In this document: positions 1 through 10,443 of the stretch, in pieces
How the letters are laid out: each line of letters opens with the position of its first letter
Position numbering within the stretch: position 1 is the first letter of the stretch
NCBI RefSeq assembly: GCF_902497745.1
Contig: NZ_CABVHJ010000004.1
Location: forward strand, 335,314-399,313
Direction: 5' to 3'
From: Pseudomonas fluorescens
Lineage (GTDB): Bacteria > Pseudomonadota > Gammaproteobacteria > Pseudomonadales > Pseudomonadaceae
DNA: 64,000 nucleotides
Translations under genes and position numbers: made by a program
Notes under the pieces: generated by a model
What the model was told of the DNA's origin: nothing
What the model saw: the letters and a program-made list of their open reading frames with translations, nothing else
Databases searched by the model: none

Positions 1-3000
1 AGATCTTCGCGGTGGACACCGAAACCGGGCAGATCCTCGACACCGATGCGATCGACAACCGTCTGAAATCCCGTCATCCGTACAAGCAATGGCTGCGCAA
101 GAATGCCCTGCGCATTCAGGCGACCATGGAAGACAACGACCACGGTTCGGCGTTCTACGACGTCGATCAGCTCAAGCAATACATGAAGATGTATCAGGTC
201 ACGTTCGAAGAGCGCGATCAGGTCCTGCGTCCGCTCGGCGAGCAAGGCTACGAAGCCGTTGGCTCGATGGGCGACGACACGCCGATGGCCGTGCTCTCGC
301 AGCGCGTGCGCACGCCGTACGACTATTTCCGTCAGCAGTTCGCGCAGGTCACCAACCCGCCGATCGACCCGCTGCGTGAAGCGATCGTGATGTCGCTGGA
401 AATCTGCCTCGGTGCCGAGCGCAACATTTTCCAGGAGTCGCCGGAACACGCCTCGCGCGTGATCCTCAGCTCGCCGGTCATCTCCCCGGCCAAGTGGCGC
501 TCGCTGATGAACCTCGACCGTCCGGGTTTCGAACGGGCGATCATCGACCTCAACTACGACGAAAGCGTTGGCCTCGAAGCGGCGATCCGCAACGTTGCCG
601 ATCAGGCTGAAGAAGCCGTGCGCGCCGGTCGTACCCAGATCGTTCTGAGCGACCGTCATATCGCCCCGGGCAAGCTGCCGATCCACGCCTCGCTGGCGAC
701 CGGCGCGGTACACCACCGCCTGACCGAAAAAGGCCTGCGTTGCGATTCCAACATCCTCGTTGAAACCGCGACCGCCCGTGACCCGCATCACTTCGCCGTG
801 CTGATCGGTTTCGGCGCCTCGGCGGTCTATCCGTTCCTGGCCTACGAAGTGCTGGGCGACCTGATCCGTACCGGGGAAGTGCTGGGCGACCTCTATGAGG
901 TGTTCAAGAACTACCGCAAAGGCATCACCAAAGGTCTGCTGAAGATCCTCTCGAAGATGGGTATCTCGACCATCGCTTCGTACCGTGGCGCGCAGCTGTT
1001 CGAAGCCATCGGCCTGTCCGAAGAAGTCTGCGACTTGAGCTTCCGTGGCGTGCCGAGCCGCATCAAGGGCGCGCGTTTCGTCGACATCGAAGCCGAGCAG
1101 AAAGCGCTGGCTACCGAAGCCTGGAGTCCGCGCAAGCCGATCCAGCAGGGCGGTCTGCTGAAGTTCGTCCACGGTGGCGAATATCACGCGTACAACCCGG
1201 ACGTGGTCAACACCCTGCAAGCCGCTGTGCAGCAGGGCGACTACGCCAAGTTCAAGGAATACACCTCGCTGGTGGACAACCGTCCGGTGTCGATGATCCG
1301 CGACCTGTTCAAGGTCAAGACCCTCGACAAGCCGCTGGACATCAGTGAAATCGAACCGCTGGAATCGGTGCTCAAGCGCTTCGACTCCGCCGGTATCTCG
1401 CTGGGCGCACTGTCGCCGGAAGCTCACGAAGCCTTGGCTGAAGCCATGAACCGCCTCGGTGCGCGCTCGAACTCCGGCGAAGGTGGTGAAGACCCGGCGC
1501 GTTACGGCACCATCAAGAGCTCGAAAATCAAGCAGGTCGCGACTGGCCGTTTCGGCGTGACCCCGGAATACCTGGTCAACGCCGAAGTGCTGCAGATCAA
1601 GGTCGCGCAAGGCGCCAAGCCGGGCGAGGGCGGGCAACTGCCGGGCGGTAAAGTCAACGGTCTGATCGCCAAGCTGCGTTATGCAGTGCCGGGCGTAACC
1701 CTGATTTCGCCGCCGCCGCACCACGACATCTATTCGATCGAAGACTTGTCGCAGCTGATTTTCGACCTGAAACAAGTCAATCCAAAAGCACTGGTTTCGG
1801 TGAAACTGGTAGCTGAAGCAGGCGTCGGTACCATCGCCGCCGGTGTGGCCAAGGCCTATGCGGATTTGATCACCATCTCCGGCTATGACGGTGGTACCGG
1901 TGCTTCGCCGCTGACCTCGATCAAATACGCCGGCGCACCGTGGGAACTCGGCCTCGCCGAAACCCACCAGACCCTGCGCGGCAACGACCTGCGCGGCAAA
2001 GTCCGGGTGCAGACCGACGGCGGCCTGAAAACCGGCCTCGACGTGATCAAGGCTGCGATTCTCGGCGCCGAAAGTTTCGGCTTCGGTACTGCGCCGATGA
2101 TCGCGCTGGGCTGCAAATACCTGCGCATCTGCCACCTGAACAACTGCGCCACCGGCGTCGCGACCCAGAACGAGAAGCTGCGCAAGGATCACTACATCGG
2201 CACCGTCGACATGGTGGTGAATTTCTTCACCTACGTCGCCGAAGAAACCCGTGAGTGGCTGGCCAAGCTCGGCGTGCGCTCCCTCGAAGAGCTGATCGGT
2301 CGCACCGATCTGCTGGAAATCCTCGAAGGCCAGACCGCCAAGCAAAACCACCTGGACCTGACGCCGCTGTTGGGCAGTGATCACATCCCGGCGGACAAGC
2401 CACAGTTCTGCGGTGTTGAGCGCAACCCGCCGTTCGACCAAGGCCTGCTGGCCGAGAAAATGGTCGAGATGGCTTCGGCGGCGATCAACGACATGAGCGG
2501 CGCCGAGTTCGATCTGGACATCTGCAACTGCGACCGTTCGATCGGCGCGCGGATCTCCGGCGAAATCGCCCGCAAGCACGGCAACCAGGGCATGGCGAAA
2601 GCGCCAATCACCTTCCGCTTCAAAGGCACTGCCGGTCAGAGCTTCGGCGTGTGGAACGCTGGCGGTCTGAACATGTACCTCGAAGGCGACGCCAACGACT
2701 ACGTCGGCAAGGGCATGACCGGTGGCAAGCTGACCATCGTGCCGCCGAAGGGCAGCGTTTACAAAACTCAGGACAGCGCCATCATCGGCAACACCTGCCT
2801 GTATGGCGCGACCGGCGGCAAGCTGTTCGCCGCCGGTACCGCAGGCGAGCGTTTCGCCGTGCGTAACTCCGGTGCCCACACGGTTGTGGAAGGCACTGGC
2901 GATCACTGCTGTGAGTACATGACCGGTGGTTTTGTCTGCGTTCTGGGCAAGACCGGTTACAACTTCGGCTCTGGCATGACCGGTGGTTTCGCCTACGTGC

Positions 3001-3257
3001 TCGATCAGGACAACACCTTCGTTGACCGGGTCAACCACGAACTGGTGGAAATCCAGCGGATCAGCGGCGAGGCGATGGAAGCCTATCGCAGCCACCTGCA
3101 AAACGTGCTGAACGAGTACGTCGCGGAAACCGACAGCGAGTGGGGTCGTGAACTCGCCGAAAACCTCGATGACTATCTGCGTCGTTTCTGGCTGGTCAAG
3201 CCCAAGGCTGCCAACCTGAAATCGTTGCTTTCCAGCACTCGTGCCAACCCGCAGTGA
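1..3257 (+). CDS. gltB: Glutamate synthase large subunit, 5'-truncated by window edge
   Basis: This is the C-terminal part (about 1085 residues of a protein normally near 1480) of the NADPH-dependent glutamate synthase alpha subunit, which turns glutamine and 2-oxoglutarate into two glutamates. The reading frame is open from base 3, so the true start lies upstream of the window. The FMN-binding synthase domain is visible ([15 protein letters not shown], then [10 protein letters not shown]), followed by the iron-sulfur cysteine segment [15 protein letters not shown]. The last 270 residues are the glycine-rich beta-helix ([14 protein letters not shown] and repeats). The N-terminal glutaminase domain is outside the window. 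gltD starts 33 bases downstream, the usual gltBD operon. The family assignment is secure. Confidence 0.98.
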   Translation, partial: IFAVDTETGQILDTDAIDNRLKSRHPYKQWLRKNALRIQATMEDNDHGSAFYDVDQLKQYMKMYQVTFEERDQVLRPLGEQGYEAVGSMGDDTPMAVLSQRVRTPYDYFRQQFAQVTNPPIDPLREAIVMSLEICLGAERNIFQESPEHASRVILSSPVISPAKWRSLMNLDRPGFERAIIDLNYDESVGLEAAIRNVADQAEEAVRAGRTQIVLSDRHIAPGKLPIHASLATGAVHHRLTEKGLRCDSNILVETATARDPHHFAVLIGFGASAVYPFLAYEVLGDLIRTGEVLGDLYEVFKNYRKGITKGLLKILSKMGISTIASYRGAQLFEAIGLSEEVCDLSFRGVPSRIKGARFVDIEAEQKALATEAWSPRKPIQQGGLLKFVHGGEYHAYNPDVVNTLQAAVQQGDYAKFKEYTSLVDNRPVSMIRDLFKVKTLDKPLDISEIEPLESVLKRFDSAGISLGALSPEAHEALAEAMNRLGARSNSGEGGEDPARYGTIKSSKIKQVATGRFGVTPEYLVNAEVLQIKVAQGAKPGEGGQLPGGKVNGLIAKLRYAVPGVTLISPPPHHDIYSIEDLSQLIFDLKQVNPKALVSVKLVAEAGVGTIAAGVAKAYADLITISGYDGGTGASPLTSIKYAGAPWELGLAETHQTLRGNDLRGKVRVQTDGGLKTGLDVIKAAILGAESFGFGTAPMIALGCKYLRICHLNNCATGVATQNEKLRKDHYIGTVDMVVNFFTYVAEETREWLAKLGVRSLEELIGRTDLLEILEGQTAKQNHLDLTPLLGSDHIPADKPQFCGVERNPPFDQGLLAEKMVEMASAAINDMSGAEFDLDICNCDRSIGARISGEIARKHGNQGMAKAPITFRFKGTAGQSFGVWNAGGLNMYLEGDANDYVGKGMTGGKLTIVPPKGSVYKTQDSAIIGNTCLYGATGGKLFAAGTAGERFAVRNSGAHTVVEGTGDHCCEYMTGGFVCVLGKTGYNFGSGMTGGFAYVLDQDNTFVDRVNHELVEIQRISGEAMEAYRSHLQNVLNEYVAETDSEWGRELAENLDDYLRRFWLVKPKAANLKSLLSSTRANPQ

Positions 3258-4709
<1,452 letters not shown>

Positions 4710-4739
4710 TTACATTTCAAGCTGAAATGCGATCAAAAA

Positions 4740-4831
4740 TGTGGGAGCGAGCTTGCTCGCGAAAGCGGTCTGTCAGCCAACTTAAATGTTGGATGTGCCG
4801 GCCTCTTCGCGAGCAGGCTCGCTCCCACAGT
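4740..4831. repeat. REP pair (inverted GGGAGCGAGC-type repeats)
   Basis: Two inverted copies of the core TGTGGGAGCGAGCTTGCTCG face each other around a spacer of about 45 bases (4740-4762 and 4807-4831). The copies can fold into hairpins. It lies between gltD and hemE. This is the classic extragenic REP doublet of the P. fluorescens group. It may also help end or stabilise the gltBD transcript, but it has no U-tract. Confidence 0.9.
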
Positions 4832-4961
4832 TGTTTTTGGGGGCTGCAAATTCTGCATTCCAGCGCAATAAATTGACCCGATAGACAAAAGGCTGACCTG
4901 CATCCGTGCCTTTTGCGTCGCGCTCTGAGAAAATGCCCGCACTTTTTTTCCGGATGCCGAC

Positions 4962-6029
4962 ATGACTGCCCTGAAGAACGACCGTTTCCTCCGCGCCCTG
5001 CTCAAGCAACCCGTTGACGTCACCCCGGTGTGGATGATGCGCCAGGCCGGCCGCTACCTGCCGGAATACCGCGCCAGCCGCGCCCAGGCCGGTGATTTCA
5101 TGAGCCTGTGCATGAATCCGGAGTTCGCCTGTGAAGTCACGATGCAACCGCTCGACCGTTATCCACAACTGGACGCGGCGATCCTGTTTTCCGACATCCT
5201 CACCATCCCCGATGCCATGGGCCAAGGCTTGTACTTCGAGACCGGTGAAGGTCCGCGCTTCAAGAAAGTCGTCAGCACCCTAGCCGATATCGAGGCCCTG
5301 CCGATCCCGGATCCGCACAAAGACCTCGGCTACGTGATGGACGCGGTCAGCACCATCCGTCGCGAGCTGAACGGTCGTGTGCCGCTGATCGGCTTCTCCG
5401 GTAGCCCGTGGACCCTCGCAACCTACATGGTCGAAGGTGGCTCGTCGAAAGACTTCCGCAAGACCAAAGCGATGCTCTACGACAACCCTCAGGCCATGCA
5501 CCTGCTGCTGGATAAACTGGCGCAGTCGGTGACCTCATACCTCAACGGCCAGATCATGGCTGGCGCGCAAGCGGTGCAGATCTTCGATACCTGGGGTGGC
5601 AACCTGTCGGCGGCGGCGTATCAGGAATTCTCGCTGGCCTACATGAAGAAAATCGTCAGCGGCTTGATCCGCGAGCACGACGGTCGCAAAGTGCCGGTGA
5701 TCCTCTTCACCAAGAACGGCGGCCTGTGGCTGGAAAGCATCGCCGAGGCGGGTGCCGACGCCCTGGGTCTGGACTGGACTTGCGACATCGGCAACGCCCG
5801 CGCCCGTGTCGGCGACAAGGTTGCCCTGCAAGGCAACATGGATCCGACCGTGCTCTACGCCAAACCGGAAGCGATCCGCACCGAAGTCGGGCGCATTCTG
5901 GCCAGCTACGGCAAGGGCAGCGGTCATGTGTTCAACCTCGGCCATGGCATCACCCCTGAGGTTGATCCGGAGCACGCTGGCGCTTTCCTGCGTGCGGTGC
6001 ATGAGTTGTCGGCGCAGTATCACGAGTGA
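4962..6029 (+). CDS. hemE: Uroporphyrinogen decarboxylase
   Basis: HemE (355 residues, normal length) removes four carboxyl groups from uroporphyrinogen III to give coproporphyrinogen III in cytosolic haem synthesis. The family signature near residue 30 is present ([14 protein letters not shown]), with the catalytic-pocket segments [14 protein letters not shown] (about residue 80), [13 protein letters not shown] (about 145) and FNLGHGI near the C-terminus (about 325). It is a single gene with its own 250-base upstream region and is closed by a strong hairpin terminator. The gltB-gltD-hemE order matches the conserved Pseudomonas arrangement. Confidence 0.98.
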   Translation: MTALKNDRFLRALLKQPVDVTPVWMMRQAGRYLPEYRASRAQAGDFMSLCMNPEFACEVTMQPLDRYPQLDAAILFSDILTIPDAMGQGLYFETGEGPRFKKVVSTLADIEALPIPDPHKDLGYVMDAVSTIRRELNGRVPLIGFSGSPWTLATYMVEGGSSKDFRKTKAMLYDNPQAMHLLLDKLAQSVTSYLNGQIMAGAQAVQIFDTWGGNLSAAAYQEFSLAYMKKIVSGLIREHDGRKVPVILFTKNGGLWLESIAEAGADALGLDWTCDIGNARARVGDKVALQGNMDPTVLYAKPEAIRTEVGRILASYGKGSGHVFNLGHGITPEVDPEHAGAFLRAVHELSAQYHE

Positions 6030-6061
6030 TCGCCACACAGCTCTAATAACAGAAAACAAAA

Positions 6062-6088
6062 CGCCCGGCTTTTGCCGGGCTTTTTTTC
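6062..6088 (+). terminator. Rho-independent terminator of hemE
   Basis: A GC-rich stem (GCCCGGC / GCCGGGC with a TTTT loop) is followed directly by seven T residues, about 33 bases after the hemE stop codon. This is a textbook intrinsic terminator on the plus strand. Confidence 0.92.
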
Positions 6089-6093
6089 AAGAT

Positions 6094-6164
6094 CAAAAGA
6101 TCGCAGCCTTCGGCAGCTCCTACATGGGATTAATGTAGGAGCTGCCGAAGGCTGCGATCTTTTG
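6094..6164. repeat. Large near-perfect inverted repeat (GATCGCAGCCTTCGGCAGC family)
   Basis: A 32-base arm (6094-6125) is repeated in inverse orientation at 6133-6164 with a 7-base loop, so it can form a very stable hairpin or cruciform. The same element, with divergence in the middle, recurs at 53987-54066. It sits between the convergent ends of hemE and the MFS gene, 4 bases from the MFS stop, and may serve as a transcript 3' end for the minus strand. Confidence 0.9.
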
Positions 6165-6167
6165 CTT

Positions 6168-7442
6168 TCAGGCTCTGACACCGCTGAGAGGCGGCAACTT
6201 CGCCAGTTTCAATGCGACCAGCAGCGCGATCAGCAACAGCGCGCCAATAAACAGACCGATGCCATTCCACCCGCCGAGATGCCAGAACACCCCACCCGCC
6301 GTGCCGGCAATGCTCGACCCGGCGTAATAGCTGAACAGATACAACGACGACGCTTGCCCCTTGGCTTTGGTCGCGCGACGGCCGATCCAGCTGCTCGCCA
6401 CCGAATGCGCGCCGAAAAAACCAAAAGTGAAAATCAGCATGCCGACAATCACCAGCAACAGCGGCGTAAACATCGTCAACGCAAGACCGGCAAACATCAG
6501 CGCAATGGTCGCCCACAGCACTTTGCGTCGCCCTAGCTTGTCCGCCAGTGACCCAATCTTCGCCGAGCTGTAGATCCCCGACAGGTACACCACCGACAGC
6601 AGACCGACGAACACCTGATCGAGGTTGTACGGCGCTGCGAGCAAGCGATAACCGATGTAGTTGAACAGCGTGACGAACGCGCCCATCAGCACGAACGCTT
6701 CAAGAAACAGCAACGGTAGACCGGCGTCGCGAAAGTGCATGGTGAAACCGTCGAGCAGGCTGCGCGGGTGCAGTGAGCGCGAGCGGAAGTTGCGTGATTC
6801 CGGAAGGATCTTCCAGAACACCGCGGCGGCAATCATCGCCAGACCGCCGATCACCAGCATCGCCGTGTGCCAGCTGACAAAATCGATCAGCACACCGGTG
6901 ATCAAGCGCCCGCTCATCCCGCCAATCGCGTTGCCGCCGATGTACAAACCCATCGCCAGACCAATGTGTTGCGGATGAATTTCTTCGCTCAGGTAAGTCA
7001 TTGCCACCGCTGCCAGACCGCTCAGCGACAGCCCGATCAGCGCACGCATGATCAGCACACCCTCCCAGCTCGGCATCATTGCACTGGCCATCGTGCACAG
7101 CGCTGCCGCGAACAGCGCGGTCACCATCACCGGTTTGCGCCCGACCCGATCGGAAATCGGCCCGGTGATCAGCAGGCCGATGGCGAGCATGCCGGTGGCC
7201 ACCGAGAGAATCAGGCTGCTCTGCGCCGCGTTGATTCCGTACTCGTGGGACAGCAGCGGCATCATCGGCTGTACGCAGTAGAGCAGGGCAAACGTCGCGA
7301 AGCCGCCGCTGAACAGCGCCAATACAGTGCGCATGAACATCGGCGTGCCTTTTTCGATGTAGATCTCTTTTAGCTCGGCGACGACATCGTCCGCTGCGGC
7401 GGGCGGGACTTCATGGGCTAGGGGCGCGACAGCAGTTTTCAC
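6168..7442 (-). CDS. MFS transporter, YnfM-like
   Basis: This 424-residue inner-membrane major facilitator has twelve predicted membrane segments. The loop 2-3 signature GPISDRVGRKPVM and the matching second-half loop GSLADKLGRRKVL are visible. The pattern resembles the YnfM/arabinose-efflux branch; the substrate cannot be told. I chose the GTG start at 7442 because a GAGG ribosome site lies 6-7 bases upstream; an ATG at 7487 (15 residues longer) has no ribosome site. It is divergent from a LysR gene with 118 bases between them, the ynfL-ynfM arrangement of E. coli, so the LysR protein is its likely regulator. Its 3' end runs into a strong palindrome. Confidence 0.9.
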   Translation of the reverse strand: MKTAVAPLAHEVPPAAADDVVAELKEIYIEKGTPMFMRTVLALFSGGFATFALLYCVQPMMPLLSHEYGINAAQSSLILSVATGMLAIGLLITGPISDRVGRKPVMVTALFAAALCTMASAMMPSWEGVLIMRALIGLSLSGLAAVAMTYLSEEIHPQHIGLAMGLYIGGNAIGGMSGRLITGVLIDFVSWHTAMLVIGGLAMIAAAVFWKILPESRNFRSRSLHPRSLLDGFTMHFRDAGLPLLFLEAFVLMGAFVTLFNYIGYRLLAAPYNLDQVFVGLLSVVYLSGIYSSAKIGSLADKLGRRKVLWATIALMFAGLALTMFTPLLLVIVGMLIFTFGFFGAHSVASSWIGRRATKAKGQASSLYLFSYYAGSSIAGTAGGVFWHLGGWNGIGLFIGALLLIALLVALKLAKLPPLSGVRA

Positions 7443-7560
7443 TTCAGACCTCGGAGGGCACGGCCAGGCAGGCAATGAAAAAATCATATAGCTGGCTAAT
7501 GTTTCTATCCAATATATTGTTCGACCTGTTTGATAGCTTTAACGACCTAATGGGGTTTCC

Positions 7561-8463
7561 ATGGAATTGCGTCATCTGCGCTACTTCATCGCCGTCGCCG
7601 AGGAACTGCACTTCGGCCGCGCCGCACAAGTGCTGGGGATTTCTCAGCCACCGCTGAGCCAGCAGATTCAGGCGCTTGAGCAAGAGGTGGGCGCGCGGCT
7701 ATTCGAGCGGACCAATCGTCGGGTCGAGCTGAGTGAGGCCGGGCGGTTGTTTCTGGAGGAGGCGCGGCTGGTGCTGGCGCAGGTTGATAAAGCGGCGGAC
7801 GTCGCCCGGCGTGCGCAGCTCGGTGAATTGGGCGAGTTGAAGATTGGTTTCACCTCTTCGGCGCCGTTCAACTCGACCATTCCGCAGGCGATCTTTTCCT
7901 TCCGTCAGCGTTTTCCGGCGGTGCACCTCAACCTTCGCGAGATGAGTAGCACGCAGGTTGCCGAGGGCCTGGTGGACGAGTCGATCGAGGTCGGCATCAT
8001 GCGTCCGTTGGGTTTGCCCGATTCGCTGAGTGTGGTTGAGTTGATGCGCGAGCCGCTGGTCGCCGTGCTCGGTTCCAAGCATCCATTGGCGCAGGGCAGT
8101 AAAGAAGGGCTGTTCCTCTCGGCGCTGGCGCTGGAGCCGTTCGTGTTCTTTCCGCGCAGTTACGGCAGCGGGCTGTATGCGCAATTGCTGAGTCTGGCGC
8201 GCGATGCCGGGTTCAGCCCGCACTTCGCCCAAGAGGCGGGGGAGGCGATGACCATCATCGGTCTGGTCGCAGCGGGGTTGGGGGTTTCGGTACTGCCAGC
8301 GTCTTATCAGCGGATGCGCATCGACGGCGTGGTCTATCGCCCGTTGCTCGATCCGGAGGCGGTGTCGGCGGTGTGGCTGGTGCAGCGCAAGGATCAGAAA
8401 TCGCCGATGGCCAAGGCTTTCGTAGATTTGCTCACGCGCAAGGTCGAACCTTCAAAGGCGTGA
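7561..8463 (+). CDS. LysR-family transcriptional regulator
   Basis: This 300-residue regulator has the LysR winged-helix DNA-binding domain at residues 1-60 (MELRHLRYFIAVAEELHFGR, then LGISQPPLSQQIQALEQEVG). The effector-binding periplasmic-protein-like domain fills residues 90-295. The start follows a GGGG-rich site and is the canonical LysR MELRHLRYF beginning. Divergent placement beside an MFS exporter suggests it controls that gene and itself from the shared 118-base region. The inducer is unknown. Confidence 0.95.
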   Translation: MELRHLRYFIAVAEELHFGRAAQVLGISQPPLSQQIQALEQEVGARLFERTNRRVELSEAGRLFLEEARLVLAQVDKAADVARRAQLGELGELKIGFTSSAPFNSTIPQAIFSFRQRFPAVHLNLREMSSTQVAEGLVDESIEVGIMRPLGLPDSLSVVELMREPLVAVLGSKHPLAQGSKEGLFLSALALEPFVFFPRSYGSGLYAQLLSLARDAGFSPHFAQEAGEAMTIIGLVAAGLGVSVLPASYQRMRIDGVVYRPLLDPEAVSAVWLVQRKDQKSPMAKAFVDLLTRKVEPSKA

Positions 8464-8480
8464 TTGCTGCGCAATCAAAT

Positions 8481-8546
8481 CGGGAGCAGGCTCGCTCTCA
8501 CAGGGGAACGCATTCCAAGGTGGGAGCGAGCCTGCTCGCGAAGGCG
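8481..8546. repeat. Degenerate REP pair
   Basis: A partly decayed copy (GGGAGCAGGCTCGCTCTCAC, from 8482) is followed by an intact core at 8521-8546 (TGGGAGCGAGCCTGCTCGCG). The first arm has lost symmetry. It lies between the convergent LysR and secreted-protein genes. Confidence 0.75.
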
Positions 8547-8567
8547 TCCGCTCAATCAACACAATGT

Positions 8568-9005
8568 TCAGGGCAACCGCACCAAATCCCCCTTCAACGC
8601 CACCCGCGTGACAAAAATCCCCGCCCGGCATTCATATGTATTCAAATCCTTGCGCACATGCTGGTCGTAGTAACTGACGATATTGACCACCGCATTCGCT
8701 CCGACCCGTTTGGCATCGGCCTGCAACTTGATCAGATTCGACTGCAATACCCACTCGCAGGAATCGTGGTCGCTCTTGTTGAAGCCGTTGGTCTTCAAAT
8801 CACTGACCACCCCTCGGCGCAACAGCTGCTGCGTCCCCTGCGGGCTATTACCGAGCAGATAGAACTTCACACTGCCATCCAGCCGTCCGGCGCGAATCGC
8901 GTCCGACAGCACGGTTTCGAACGGCATGTACATCAGATTGGTGGCGTGGCTGGCGCTGGGCAGTAGCGCGAAAACCGCAGCGGCGATCAGGGCTTTCACT
9001 TGCAT
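8568..9005 (-). CDS. Secreted protein of unknown function, related to the lipoprotein at 9615-10418
   Basis: The protein has 145 residues with a signal peptide (about residues 1-21, ending ASHA) and no lipobox, so it should be periplasmic. I placed the start at the second ATG, where AAGGAG lies 6 bases upstream; the first ATG touches that site. The mature part matches the C-terminal half of the neighbouring lipoprotein block by block: LDGSVKFYL, a KTNG.NKSD segment, a Cys-x-Trp-x-LQS stretch, ANAVVNI, and ECRAG followed by VALKGDL. Two cysteines (in the SCEW and ECRAG segments) are shared and could form a disulfide. The function is not known. It is outside the APE operon but on the same strand. 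Confidence 0.8.
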   Translation of the reverse strand: MQVKALIAAAVFALLPSASHATNLMYMPFETVLSDAIRAGRLDGSVKFYLLGNSPQGTQQLLRRGVVSDLKTNGFNKSDHDSCEWVLQSNLIKLQADAKRVGANAVVNIVSYYDQHVRKDLNTYECRAGIFVTRVALKGDLVRLP

Positions 9006-9117
9006 GGTCATCTCCTTGACGGTGAAAGAGAACCGCGAGTGGAGGGCTGATGGGCTCGCCGTTCCACCAGGCGCGGTGCGACGGCCTGTCCGGACGAGTG
9101 TAGAGCGGAAATGAGCA

Positions 9118-9139
9118 GGGCGCCGAATGGTGCCCTTGT
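9118..9139. repeat. GGGCGCC hairpin, copy 1
   Basis: The sequence GGGCGCCGAATGGTGCCC forms a short hairpin. A nearly identical hairpin occurs 455 bases downstream at 9573-9596. The two flank the truncated antidote gene. This copy has no following T-tract and is probably not a working terminator. Confidence 0.6.
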
Positions 9140-9300
9140 GGCGAGAAAATTTATCCTCGCGTTATCGCGGATTTAAGGTGATTGCGATCTGGACTACGCA
9201 AGGTCAGTGCATTCCCTACGAAAACTTCAGAAGTGAGTGCCTTGTATGAATAACCTAAGGAAGCTAATTTTCTTAACGCCAGAAAACATCAAGAAAAAAC

Positions 9301-9504
9301 ATGATCGAAAAATTTACGAAATGGGACTCTATCGATTATTTGAAAACTGATGAGGGCTTGGTGACCTATCTTGAGGTTTGCCTGGATGAGGCAGGGGAAG
9401 ATCTTCGGTTCATCGCCAAAGTGCACGGGACGCTTGCCCGTGCCCGCCTCAGGATGTTGGGCGACGCCCAAAAATGCTCCCGCAAGGGGCTTGTGAGACT
9501 CTGA
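9301..9504 (+). pseudogene. Truncated HTH addiction-module antidote (HigA-like) remnant
   Basis: The 67-residue product begins like the Xre-type putative addiction-module antidotes found beside RelE/HigB-type toxins: KFTKWDSIDYLKTDEGLVTYLE and then CLDEAGEDLRFIA, matching the usual start with an acidic AGDD-FIA segment. It then degrades where the helix-turn-helix should be (HGTLARARLRMLGDAQKCSRKGL) and stops about 30 residues short of the normal length near 100. No toxin gene is adjacent. The surrounding 600-base gap (9006-9614) holds nothing else except two similar hairpins. I read it as a decayed antitoxin; a short functional protein cannot be excluded. Confidence 0.55.
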
Positions 9505-9572
9505 GGATCCTGGGTGACCAGCCATCGCAGAGCCAGACAGGTAATCGGCGATGACACGCCAACCTGTTTGTG

Positions 9573-9596
9573 AAAGGGCGCCGAATGGCGCCCTTT
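9573..9596 (-). terminator. Probable terminator at the end of the APE-linked lipoprotein gene
   Basis: A perfect hairpin, AAAGGGCGCC / GGCGCCCTTT with a 4-base loop, lies 18 bases beyond the stop of the minus-strand lipoprotein gene. Read on the minus strand it ends in CCCTTTCAC, so the U-tract is short. Its symmetry would let it work on both strands. Confidence 0.6.
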
Positions 9597-9614
9597 GTCG
9601 TTTCTACAATCTCA

Positions 9615-10418
9615 TCAATCCACGTGCGCCAGATCCCCGCGCAACGCCACGCTCGACACCACCAGTCCGGCACGGCACTGGAATTTTTCGGTGTCTTTGT
9701 ACAGGTCACGCTGGTCGACGCTGGCGATGTTGATCACCGCGTTGGCGTCGGCTTTTTTTGCGGCGTTCTGCAGAGTCGCCAAGGCCGATTGCAGGGCCCA
9801 GAAGCAGGCGTCTTCGTCGGATTTGTTCGAGCCGTTGGTCTTGCGGCTGCTGCTCACGGTGTCGAGTTTGCGCACCTGTTTCGGCAGGGTTTCGCCGGCC
9901 AGATAGAACTTCACGCTGCCGTCGAGCAGGCCGGCGTCGGTGGCGCGTTTGACGCCTTCACGGAAGCTCAGGTAAGTCGGCTCGTCGGCACCTTGTTTGA
10001 TGATGCCGAGGTTGTTGACGGCTTCGATGTCCGGGTTGATCGACAGTTCTTTGAGCACATTGTCGCGCAGACGGTTGACCCAGCGGTTGTAGTTGCCGTG
10101 GATCTTGCCGTCCTTGGCGTCGAGGCCGTAGCTGCTGCGGTAGTCGATTTCGAACGAGGTCGGGGTGAACGGGATGTCGACTTCGGCGTGATGACGACCG
10201 CGCACGGTGATCGCCGCTTTGATCATGCCCGGACGTACCGACTGCACGACCCACTGGCGATCGTTCAGCGCAGTGACGATCGCGCGGCTCATCTGTTGCT
10301 GGGTGAAGCCGAGGTTGGGCGAGAACTCTTCCTTGGCGTTGTAAACCGGTTTGCTGGTGCAACCGCCGAGCACAAAAGCCAGTGCCAACAGAGCGGCGAT
10401 GCGGTGAAACTGAGTCAT
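9615..10418 (-). CDS. Lipoprotein of unknown function, last gene of the aryl-polyene transcript
   Basis: This 267-residue protein has a lipoprotein signal (lipobox LGGC, cysteine near residue 20). The ATG at 10418 has GGAG 8 bases upstream; an in-frame GTG 9 bases earlier touches that site. Two parts are visible: residues about 30-140 with conserved basic and aromatic positions (VQSVRPGMIKAAI, then EIDYRSSYGLD), and a C-terminal part that matches the secreted protein at 8568-9005. It starts 25 bases after the ketosynthase stop, so it is probably cotranscribed with the APE operon. Its job is unknown; an outer-membrane or periplasmic role in polyene placement is a guess from context. Confidence 0.8.
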   Translation of the reverse strand: MTQFHRIAALLALAFVLGGCTSKPVYNAKEEFSPNLGFTQQQMSRAIVTALNDRQWVVQSVRPGMIKAAITVRGRHHAEVDIPFTPTSFEIDYRSSYGLDAKDGKIHGNYNRWVNRLRDNVLKELSINPDIEAVNNLGIIKQGADEPTYLSFREGVKRATDAGLLDGSVKFYLAGETLPKQVRKLDTVSSSRKTNGSNKSDEDACFWALQSALATLQNAAKKADANAVINIASVDQRDLYKDTEKFQCRAGLVVSSVALRGDLAHVD

Positions 10419-10443
10419 TCCCTTCACTCCAAAGGTGTTGCGG

